This document shows positions 1 through 5,138 of a stretch of 5,892 nucleotides of DNA, piece after piece. Source of the DNA: Gammaproteobacteria bacterium (GTDB lineage: Bacteria > Pseudomonadota > Gammaproteobacteria > UBA9214); contig DAOVVG010000161.1 in the NCBI GenBank assembly GCA_030632175.1, positions 1 to 5,892 on the forward strand, read 5' to 3'. The stretch's first letter is position 1. Each line of letters opens with the position of its first letter. A model generated the notes under the pieces. It was not told the origin of the DNA. It saw only the letters and a program-made list of their open reading frames with translations, and did not search any database. A program made the position numbers and the translations under genes.

Positions 1-1
1 G

Positions 2-310
2 TATGAACGCATCATGGCATACTGGCGTACCCTGCTGCGGGTTCCCATGTATGAAATCCGGTACGAAGACCTGATTGCCGATGCAGAGTCAGTCACGCCT
101 GACCTGGTCAGTTTCTGTGGCCTGGACTGGGATGATGCCTGCCTGGATTTCCACACGTCGAAGCGTACTGTCGCCACAGCAAGTTATGACCAGGTACGGC
201 AACCACTGTACACCTCATCCATGGAACGCTGGCGCCATTATGAAAACCATATTAATGAATTAAAGAATGCACTTGGAATACAGTCCCTGCAGAAGCCTGA
301 TCGCAGGTGA
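2..310 (+). CDS. TPR-type sulfotransferase, C-terminal fragment (5' end outside window)
   Basis: The reading frame is open from the first full codon at position 2 to TGA at 308-310 and gives 102 residues. The visible part matches the C-terminal end of the bacterial proteins that join tetratricopeptide repeats to a PAPS-dependent sulfotransferase domain. The signs are an RYEDLIAD segment, then FCGLDWDDACLDFH, then a TVATASYDQVRQPLY block, then a SMERWRHYE segment near the end. In this family these elements follow the 3'-phosphate-binding part of the PAPS site. The P-loop and the TPR region would lie to the left and are not visible, so activity cannot be judged. The family moves sulfate from PAPS to a hydroxyl group; the acceptor is unknown. 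The ATG at 14 is internal, because the homology-like sequence runs straight through it from upstream. The gene is co-oriented with the sulfotransferase-methyltransferase pair downstream, across a 108-bp gap. Family assignment is strong; acceptor and role are not known. Confidence 0.85.
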   Translation, partial: YERIMAYWRTLLRVPMYEIRYEDLIADAESVTPDLVSFCGLDWDDACLDFHTSKRTVATASYDQVRQPLYTSSMERWRHYENHINELKNALGIQSLQKPDRR

Positions 311-338
311 ATAGCCACACTTCATCACCCTGGAAGTA

Positions 339-344
339 TATAAT
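339..344 (+). promoter_or_regulatory. Candidate -10 box (TATAAT) upstream of the sulfotransferase-methyltransferase pair
   Basis: A perfect TATAAT lies in the 108-bp spacer, 75 bp before the ATG at 419. No good -35 box is found at 16-18 bp. The nearest partial match, TAGCCA at 312-317, is 21 bp away, which is too far for a normal sigma-70 promoter. The same bases include the ATG of a tiny ORF at 343, so the match may be chance. If real, the transcript would begin near 350 and carry the 419-1758 genes. Confidence 0.28.
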
Positions 345-422
345 GACATTCAAGCCAACCATCCCCCGTGACCTGGAATGAATAACGAATTTATTTTGAT
401 GAATACAGGGTCTTGTGGATGA
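343..422 (+). other. Two tiny ORFs chained by ATGA overlaps (leader or gene remnant)
   Basis: An ATG at 343 opens a 12-codon ORF (MTFKPTIPRDLE) ending at TGA 379-381. It has GGAAG at 332-336, six bases before the ATG. Its stop overlaps the ATG at 378 of a second 14-codon ORF (MNNEFILMNTGSCG), whose TGA at 420-422 overlaps the ATG at 419 of the sulfotransferase. Both junctions are ATGA. The second peptide resembles the strand and P-loop with which many sulfotransferases begin, so it may be the stub of a lost gene. It could also be a translated leader that couples into the next gene, or simple chance in a short spacer. No function is claimed. Confidence 0.25.
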
Positions 423-1042
423 AGAAAGATATTATTTTTGTGCATATTCCCAAGACAGGAGGCGCCAGCATCGGACAGTTATGCATGTCCAGGGGAATAG
501 GTGCTATCGGCCATAATACAAGAGATCCGAATTATATCTCACTGGCACAATACAAACACAGTCACCCCGATATTTTCAGCTTTTCTATTGTCAGAAACCC
601 ATGGGACAGACTGGTAAGCGCCTACCATTTTCTTTCCCAGGGCGGCCTTAATGCTTATGACAGCGAAGATGCGGACAGGTATGTCAATCGCTATAGTGGA
701 TTTAACGAGTTTGTCTCTGACGCATTCAAGAATGATGCAATTCTCACGCAAATACATTTCCGGCCACAGTATGAATGGATCTCGGATGAAAACGATGTAA
801 TTGCCGATTACGTGGGAAAATTCGAAGCGTTACAACATCATATATCAGCATGCCTGGCCCTGGCTGGATTACCTGACTACAAGCTGCCACATGTAAACAA
901 GGCAACACATAAACATTACAAGCAGTACTACTCAAAGGAATCGATAGATATCGTCGGAAATATTTATGCCCGGGATATAGAACTGTTTGATTATAAATAT
1001 AATGACGAGCACAGTAATGCAGGGACGTTCGTCAATTCATGA
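419..1042 (+). CDS. Sulfotransferase, Sulfotransfer_2-like family
   Basis: This is a predicted PAPS-dependent sulfotransferase of 207 residues. HIPKTGG at residues 9-15 is the 5'-phosphosulfate-binding loop at its usual place near the N-terminus. IVRNPWDRLVSAY at about 57-69 is the 3'-phosphate-binding segment, with the expected Arg and Ser. FRPQYEWI at 114-121, a YVGKFE segment at 131-136, HVNK at 158-161 and a YARDIELFDYKY tail at 183-194 are all usual for this family, so the enzyme looks complete. There is no signal peptide or membrane segment, so it is probably cytoplasmic. I chose the ATG at 419 because GGG at 408-410 lies eight bases upstream; a TTG at 413 would add two residues but leaves only two bases to that GGG. 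The stop overlaps the next gene's ATG (ATGA at 1039-1042), indicating an operon. The acceptor is probably a sugar hydroxyl on a glycan, inferred only from the neighbouring glycosyltransferases. Confidence 0.87.
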   Translation: MKKDIIFVHIPKTGGASIGQLCMSRGIGAIGHNTRDPNYISLAQYKHSHPDIFSFSIVRNPWDRLVSAYHFLSQGGLNAYDSEDADRYVNRYSGFNEFVSDAFKNDAILTQIHFRPQYEWISDENDVIADYVGKFEALQHHISACLALAGLPDYKLPHVNKATHKHYKQYYSKESIDIVGNIYARDIELFDYKYNDEHSNAGTFVNS

Positions 1043-1758
1043 TAAATGAGAAACTTGTGGCTATAAATACCAGACAATTGGTCAATGATTGTGTTTCCGC
1101 AGCCAGGGATCGCTATGATTTCTGGATCAATTTCATCAACACGCTTGGTGTACACCATTTTGCCGAGATTGGTATATTCAGGGGTGACTTTACTGAAAAG
1201 ATGCTGCGAAACTGCGAGTGCCTTGAGAAATACTACATGCTCGATCCCTGGAGGAATCTTGATGAGTGGGACAAGCCGGCCAATACCGATAATGGCACGT
1301 TCGAATTACTCATGCAGAGGAGCCTTGAAAAGACAGAGTTTGCCAGTAACAAGCGGGTTGTACTTAGAGGAAAAACAACAGAGGTCATCGATAACATTCC
1401 TGACCAGAGTCTTGATCTGGCCTATATTGACGGCGACCATACCCTGAAGGGTATTACGATTGACCTGATTCGTGTATTTCCAAAGGTAAAGACAGGGGGT
1501 TTTATCGGTGGCGATGATTTTAGCCCCGGCGAACTGCAGCATTTTCCAGAGTTTGAGCCGACACTGATATTTCCTTTTGCCATATATTTTGCAGAAGCAG
1601 TATCTGCCCGGATTTATTCCTTGCCACATGAACAATTTCTTATTGAGAAAACAGCGGATGGTGTATTTGAGTTAATTGACCTTACCGGAACAATCACTAA
1701 TACAGGACTAAAGGATCAGATACTCAAAACCATGCAGGACACCACAAACAACAACTAA
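1039..1758 (+). CDS. Class I SAM-dependent methyltransferase, Methyltransf_24-like
   Basis: This 239-residue protein has the order of motifs of a Rossmann-fold methyltransferase. AEIGIFRGDFTEKML at residues 42-56 is motif I, the glycine-rich SAM loop. LDPW at 68-71 lies at the second strand, where an acidic residue usually contacts the SAM ribose. LAYIDGDHTLKGITIDL at 127-143 and GGFIGGDDF at 153-161 are the strand 4 and 5 signatures of the Methyltransf_24 group. This group holds O-methyltransferases often found in glycan and secondary-metabolite clusters. The start at 1039 overlaps the sulfotransferase stop by ATGA. The only purine-rich stretch, AGGGA at 1021-1025, is about 13 bases upstream, so translation probably depends on coupling. 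The likely role is O-methylation of the same sugar product that its partner sulfates, but this is inference. The end is 15 bp from the convergent gene at 1774, with no hairpin terminator between them. Confidence 0.8.
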   Translation: MINEKLVAINTRQLVNDCVSAARDRYDFWINFINTLGVHHFAEIGIFRGDFTEKMLRNCECLEKYYMLDPWRNLDEWDKPANTDNGTFELLMQRSLEKTEFASNKRVVLRGKTTEVIDNIPDQSLDLAYIDGDHTLKGITIDLIRVFPKVKTGGFIGGDDFSPGELQHFPEFEPTLIFPFAIYFAEAVSARIYSLPHEQFLIEKTADGVFELIDLTGTITNTGLKDQILKTMQDTTNNN

Positions 1759-1773
1759 TCCCTCCACCATAAT

Positions 1774-2967
1774 TTAACCTGCCACACAACCCAGCATAAC
1801 CTCTACTGCATGATCATAGGTACGTTTTTGTTTGACGTCATGGTGCAACTGGGCTGCTATTTCCAGCCTTTCTGCATCATGCGTTAGATAATAATCAATT
1901 TTATTTTTTAGCTCATCGACAGTCCGATAGGAGAGCTGTTCATGAACCGAGGTAATCTCTTTCAGACCCTCCTTCCAGTCAGTCAGTAAAAAACCCCCGA
2001 CTGCGGCCACATCCAGCACACGATTGACGATAGCCGAATCAAACTGGATCGAGGTGATATTTACATTGATCTTGCTTTCGGCATAAATCCTGTCGGTACC
2101 CCTGTGGTTTTTTTCTGGCGTATGGAGATGCACCCCCGGGTGCTTCAGTTTCCGCGTGCTGACCTTGTCATTAATGTAGGAAGGATCTCCGCCAATCACA
2201 TCGATTTCAAAATTATCTGCGATATCAGAAATGATGCTGCCACGAAAAAACAGTGATGTACCGTTGATGCGAGCCCGGTATAGCTGCTTGGCGGTCAGCC
2301 AGTCGATGACCGGGTGCATGGAAGGTGCGGACAAGTCTGCAAAGGACATTGCGTCATCTTCAATCCTGTAATCCAGATGTTCCCGTCGTTTCCGGTAAAC
2401 GGCCAATACTCTTTCGTCAAGCAGACTGTCTGGATCAATGCTGTCCAGAAAAATTGACTCGGGCAGCAAGTGACCCACAAAGGAAACGTCATAGCGGTAC
2501 TTACCCTTGTTGCCTACCAGATCAAACTCGGTTGCGTGAAATATTCTCCGGGCATCCTGAATTGAAAGCTTTTGGAAATCAGAAATATTGGTATTTTCGA
2601 TACAAAAGTGTGTACTTCTGCCAGAGATGCTTACCCATGTATTCAGTCGCCGCTCGATTTCATCCCAGTCATTAATCGGGCCAAGCGGATTATCGTAATG
2701 TAAAAATATGATTGGAGAAGCCAGAAGCTCATAAACATACTTTTGTTCCCCGGGATTGTAGGCTGACAGCAAGCCAAACAGGTTTGAAATAATAACCAGG
2801 TCGGGCTTTAGTTCATTGATACGCCGGACAAACTCCAGCGGTGATTCTGTGCCGGAGTCCAGAATTATCGTTTGATAGTGTTTCTTTTCAATAGAGTGTG
2901 CCAGGCCGTTAATTATCCGCCGGTAGATCGGCGTTCTGGAGCCCTCGAGTATTATTTTAAAAGCCAT
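1774..2967 (-). CDS. CgeB-like glycosyltransferase (GT-B fold, Glyco_trans_1_2-type C-terminus)
   Basis: This 397-residue predicted glycosyltransferase resembles the CgeB / spore-maturation-like group common in glycan clusters. The N-terminal half has a Rossmann-like pattern: MAFKIILEG at 1-9, KPDLVIISNLFG at 54-65 and a hydrophobic strand SPIIFLHYDNP at 84-94. YDVSFVGHLL at 159-168 is a typical hinge strand. The C-terminal half has FEIDVIGG at 253-260, then YAESKINVNIT at 295-305, then NRVLDVAAVGGFLLTDWKEGL at 315-335, the nucleotide-sugar-binding region of this family. A final helix with a TYDHAVEVML segment also fits. Length is normal and no key block is missing. The start is set by GGA on the minus strand (2975-2977), seven bases before the ATG. 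No signal peptide is seen, so it should act in the cytoplasm on a nucleotide-sugar donor; donor and acceptor are unknown. It is transcribed divergently from the sulfotransferase at 3088 and convergently to the methyltransferase. Confidence 0.82.
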   Translation of the reverse strand: MAFKIILEGSRTPIYRRIINGLAHSIEKKHYQTIILDSGTESPLEFVRRINELKPDLVIISNLFGLLSAYNPGEQKYVYELLASPIIFLHYDNPLGPINDWDEIERRLNTWVSISGRSTHFCIENTNISDFQKLSIQDARRIFHATEFDLVGNKGKYRYDVSFVGHLLPESIFLDSIDPDSLLDERVLAVYRKRREHLDYRIEDDAMSFADLSAPSMHPVIDWLTAKQLYRARINGTSLFFRGSIISDIADNFEIDVIGGDPSYINDKVSTRKLKHPGVHLHTPEKNHRGTDRIYAESKINVNITSIQFDSAIVNRVLDVAAVGGFLLTDWKEGLKEITSVHEQLSYRTVDELKNKIDYYLTHDAERLEIAAQLHHDVKQKRTYDHAVEVMLGCVAG

Positions 2968-3022
2968 TCAATATTCCAGCCTGATTTGAAAACTATTGGT
3001 AATAAAACAGAATCCTTCAAAG

Positions 3023-3031
3023 CCCCCCCCC
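3023..3031. repeat. Nine-C homopolymer in the divergent intergenic region
   Basis: Nine consecutive C (nine G on the minus strand) lie between the CgeB-like gene, 56 bp away, and the TTG start of the sulfotransferase, also 56 bp away. Tracts of this length can slip during replication and vary expression in some bacteria. Here it would lie in the untranslated leader of the minus-strand gene and in the upstream region of the plus-strand gene. The tract length is also a common place for sequencing error. Confidence 0.9.
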
Positions 3032-3043
3032 TGATAGTATGTC

Positions 3044-3049
3044 ATTATA
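3044..3049 (-). promoter_or_regulatory. Candidate -10 box (TATAAT on minus strand) for the CgeB-like gene
   Basis: Read on the minus strand the bases are a perfect TATAAT, 76 bp before the ATG at 2967. The -35 region is weak: TGGAAA matches four of six consensus bases, but at a 19-bp spacing. The start of transcription would fall near 3037, placing the G9 tract within the first 15 bases of the leader. On the plus strand nearly the same bases read TATAAG (3046-3051), so a promoter for the sulfotransferase could share this site, but only the C tract is at its -35 position. Confidence 0.35.
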
Positions 3050-3073
3050 AGCTCTCGGAATTAGCATATTTCC

Positions 3074-3077
3074 AGGA
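3074..3077 (+). promoter_or_regulatory. Shine-Dalgarno (AGGA) deciding the TTG start at 3088
   Basis: AGGA, within CCAGGAAA, ends ten bases before the TTG at 3088. No ATG or GTG in frame lies between the end of the neighbouring divergent gene and the P-loop. The first in-frame ATG (3121) falls inside the P-loop region and would remove its leading strand. The site therefore favours TTG as initiator. Confidence 0.55.
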
Positions 3078-3087
3078 AATCACTGAC

Positions 3088-3858
3088 TTGAACCACAGCC
3101 CGATTATATTCATCGCAGGCATGCCACGCTCCGGATCCATGTGGACCTACAATGTCTGCCGCAGGTTAATTACTGCTGTCGGCAAGACCCCCTGGCCGGA
3201 TGAAGTCCCGCTGGATGAATCACCGGCAATACAGCATGCACTCTCCCATCCGCCGGCATCAGGCCAGGTTTATTGCATTAAAACCCACTTTCAGATACCA
3301 GTCGGCAAACCGCACATGCGTATTATCTGTAACTACCGCGATATTCGTGACGCCACCCTGTCCTATATGCGTTTCATGAAGTGCACCTTTGAACAGGCCC
3401 TTGCTGCTGCACGAGGCGGCATGCAACTGACTGATCATTACCTGGAGTCACAAGATCCGAATGTGCTACCAATACCCTACGACATGATGATTAACCAGCC
3501 ACAACAAACGATCAGTACACTGGCCGGGTTCCTGTCCATACCGGTGGAAGCGGCGGAAATAGAGAATATTGCACAAAGCCTGTCACGTGAGGCTGTAGCG
3601 CGCCAGCTTGAGAAACTCAAGACTGACAGGCAGGATATTGAAAACAGCAACAAAGATTCACTTGCACCAGGAAAACTATCCAGCGTACCCAACCTGGACG
3701 GCAGTTCCCGGCTCCATGACAGCAGCACCGGCTTCCAAACCAATCATATCAGCTCAAACAAAGATGGTGAGTGGCGCAAGGCATTCAGCAGCGAGGAACA
3801 GGAAAAATTAATGGCAGTCGCTTCTGATTGGCTGCTTCGCTACAATTTCATCCGTTAG
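3088..3858 (+). CDS. Sulfotransferase, Sulfotransfer_1-like / P-loop sulfotransferase
   Basis: This predicted PAPS-dependent sulfotransferase has 256 residues counted from the TTG start. PIIFIAGMPRSGSMWTYNV at residues 5-23 is the hydrophobic strand and 5'-phosphosulfate-binding loop. KTHF at 65-68 fits the conserved K-x-H strand that follows. NYRDIRDATLSYMRF at about 82-96 is the 3'-phosphate-binding element, with the expected Arg and Ser (Ser92). The last part, HISSNKDGEWRKAFSSEEQ, is the usual H...G-x-W-R segment near the end of this family. A polar, low-complexity stretch at about 178-218 precedes it and probably forms a loop. The frame is open back to an ATG at 2872, but that extension runs antisense to the CgeB-like gene and shows no family sequence. 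The acceptor is unknown. The next gene is co-oriented, with a REP-like palindrome in the 71-bp gap. The protein differs clearly from the enzyme at 419-1042, so this is not a recent duplication. Confidence 0.82.
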   Translation: MNHSPIIFIAGMPRSGSMWTYNVCRRLITAVGKTPWPDEVPLDESPAIQHALSHPPASGQVYCIKTHFQIPVGKPHMRIICNYRDIRDATLSYMRFMKCTFEQALAAARGGMQLTDHYLESQDPNVLPIPYDMMINQPQQTISTLAGFLSIPVEAAEIENIAQSLSREAVARQLEKLKTDRQDIENSNKDSLAPGKLSSVPNLDGSSRLHDSSTGFQTNHISSNKDGEWRKAFSSEEQEKLMAVASDWLLRYNFIR

Positions 3859-3875
3859 GGAAACTCCGATTAATT

Positions 3876-3915
3876 CGTCATTCCGGACGAAGCGTAGCGG
3901 AGATCCGGAATCCAG
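3876..3915 (+). repeat. REP-like palindromic repeat, copy 1
   Basis: ATTCCGGA (3880-3887) and TCCGGAAT (3904-3911) form an eight-bp perfect inverted repeat around a 16-base loop (CGAAGCGTAGCGGAGA). The core CCGGACGAAGCGTAGCG...ATCCGG is nearly the same as the copy at 5043-5077, so the two belong to one family of intergenic repeats. It lies 18 bp after the sulfotransferase stop and ends 14 bp before the glycosyltransferase ATG. As RNA it would form a hairpin in the leader of that gene. It could also end or stabilise the upstream transcript; no U-run follows, so it is not a classical terminator. Confidence 0.75.
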
Positions 3916-3929
3916 ATGTTACGCACACT

Positions 3930-5000
3930 ATGAAACCTGTTCTGTTTATTGTGGGGGCGGCTATCGGCCACATGGGCCGCTCGCTGATGATCGCCCGCGC
4001 CCTTGAAGCGCGTACTTCTGTCAAAATCCACTTTGCCTGTCTCTCTGCCGGTTCTCACTTTGAACGGCTATTACTTGAGCCTGATTATTCGGTCACAGTA
4101 CTACCTGCCTCTAACCCGGCAAACAGTGCCTCCTGTGCGGACCAGATAGAACAACTCATAGATAAACTGCAACCAAAACTGATCTATTGCGACCTCAATC
4201 CATTGCCTCCGCTGCTTCTTGTGCGTTTTCAGGAGATCCCGAGGGTGTTCCTGGTCGATTCCTACGAAACACGGCTGGGCAGTGATGAAACAGTTCAGGA
4301 CCTGATGTGGGCGCAGTATGGCGATGAGTGGAACCAGTTGCGTGAAGCACGCGGGCTTCAACCGGTAGAAAATCCACGTAGCTTCTTTGATGCGGACCGT
4401 GTGCTGTTGCCCGATCCACCCGCCATTATTGGCATACCTGCGGAGTCGCTTCCACCCGGATATATTCCAGTTGGCCCCTGCATATGGGACCCGCCTGTCA
4501 CCTTGCCCGCTGAACTTGAAGATGCAAATGACCTGCTGCTGTTGTCTATGGGATCAACCGGCATAAACAACCTGCCACTGGATGCAGTCCAGCATATTGC
4601 TCGTTTGGTTGGTGCTTCACGCGCTATTCGTATTGGTTCATTTGACCCTGGTTATGGTGAGCACGTTGCGCACTATCAGTGGTTGCCAGGTAGCCAGGTG
4701 CTGACACGTTGTAAATTTGTTTTGACACAGGGTGGCGCTGGCAGCACCTACCAGGCCCTGCGCGCCGGTGTTCCCGTTGCCTGCATCCCCGCACACCGGA
4801 ACCATGTCGCACTGGCACTCCGCCTGCAAGAGCTTGAAGCAGGCATCCTGTTGTACCAGGAAACCTGGCAACAGCAATTGAACGAAACACCCCTGGACTT
4901 GAAAAAACTTCAAGCCGGTGCCCGCGCATTATCCATACAAATGAAAAATATAGATGGCCCCGGTAATGCAGCTACGGCAATGCTTGACCTGGTTCGCTAG
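3930..5000 (+). CDS. GT1/UGT-like glycosyltransferase (GT-B fold)
   Basis: This 356-residue protein has two Rossmann-like halves. The N-terminal half opens with KPVLFIVGAAIGHMGRSLMIA at residues 2-22. Its GHMG loop places His14 where GT1 enzymes keep their catalytic base. The C-terminal half contains LLLLSMGSTG at 202-211, YQWLPGSQVL at 249-258, then FVLTQGGAGSTYQALRAGVP at 263-282. This last block is the UGT-type donor-binding block, although its Gln-Gly-Gly replaces the more common Thr-His-Gly-Gly. It probably moves a sugar from a nucleotide donor to a glycan or small acceptor in the cytoplasm; neither is known. I chose ATG 3930 because the upstream open frame (to TTG 3828) overlaps the previous gene and translates the repeat at 3876-3915. 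No clear Shine-Dalgarno precedes 3930; GGA at 3907-3909 is 20 bases away and inside the hairpin stem. Third-position GC looks higher than in the 419-1758 pair. Confidence 0.8.
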   Translation: MKPVLFIVGAAIGHMGRSLMIARALEARTSVKIHFACLSAGSHFERLLLEPDYSVTVLPASNPANSASCADQIEQLIDKLQPKLIYCDLNPLPPLLLVRFQEIPRVFLVDSYETRLGSDETVQDLMWAQYGDEWNQLREARGLQPVENPRSFFDADRVLLPDPPAIIGIPAESLPPGYIPVGPCIWDPPVTLPAELEDANDLLLLSMGSTGINNLPLDAVQHIARLVGASRAIRIGSFDPGYGEHVAHYQWLPGSQVLTRCKFVLTQGGAGSTYQALRAGVPVACIPAHRNHVALALRLQELEAGILLYQETWQQQLNETPLDLKKLQAGARALSIQMKNIDGPGNAATAMLDLVR

Positions 5001-5042
5001 AAGGCCTGAATTTAGTTAGCACTCATCCAAAAAACCATTTCC

Positions 5043-5077
5043 TGTAGCCCGGATGAAGCGCAGCGTAATCCGGGAGG
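5043..5077 (+). repeat. REP-like palindromic repeat, copy 2 (left arm of inverted pair)
   Basis: The repeat begins TGTAGCCCGGATG and continues AAGCGCAGCGTAATCCGGG. CCCGGAT (5048-5054) and ATCCGGG (5068-5074) form its own seven-bp stem. The first 13 bases are perfectly inverted at 5121-5133. This sequence type is a widespread intergenic repeat in proteobacteria, to my knowledge. It lies between convergent genes, the usual setting for REP or BIME elements. Confidence 0.8.
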
Positions 5078-5099
5078 ATAAGTGGCTGTTTAAATGTCT

Positions 5100-5133
5100 G
5101 TCCCCGGATTCCGCAAGCTCCATCCGGGCTACA
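5100..5133 (-). repeat. REP-like palindromic repeat, copy 3 (right arm of inverted pair)
   Basis: Read on the minus strand it begins TGTAGCCCGGATG, then GAGCTTGCGGAATCCGGGG. It is the same repeat as the left arm, with a changed loop (GAGCTTGCGG instead of AAGCGCAGCG). The 13-bp outer arms (5043-5055 and 5121-5133) are perfect complements, so the pair can form one long stem or two separate hairpins. It ends five bases before the stop codon of the GT41 gene and may serve as a two-way transcript end or mRNA-stabilising structure. Confidence 0.8.
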
Positions 5134-5138
5134 AATAT

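Noticed and set aside
1085..1635. ORFs of 120 (+) and 109 (-) codons within the methyltransferase gene
   Set aside because: The methyltransferase frame carries all the conserved motifs across this stretch; the others are chance open frames.
1759..1773. Possible terminator between the convergent methyltransferase and CgeB-like genes
   Set aside because: The 15-bp gap and adjoining bases show no GC-rich hairpin followed by a T-run on either strand.
2872..3087. N-terminal extension of the sulfotransferase to the ATG at 2872
   Set aside because: It overlaps the CgeB-like gene on the other strand by 96 bp, crosses the C9 tract and shows no family sequence. A ribosome site precedes TTG 3088.
3828..3929. 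N-terminal extension of the GT1-like gene to TTG 3828
   Set aside because: It overlaps the preceding gene and translates the REP-like repeat (RHSGRSVAEIRNP). The Rossmann start follows directly after ATG 3930.
4624..4929. Overlapping minus-strand ORFs opposite the GT1-like gene
   Set aside because: They are antisense shadows of a well-supported coding region, with cysteine-, glycine- and arginine-rich sequence that has no protein-family look.
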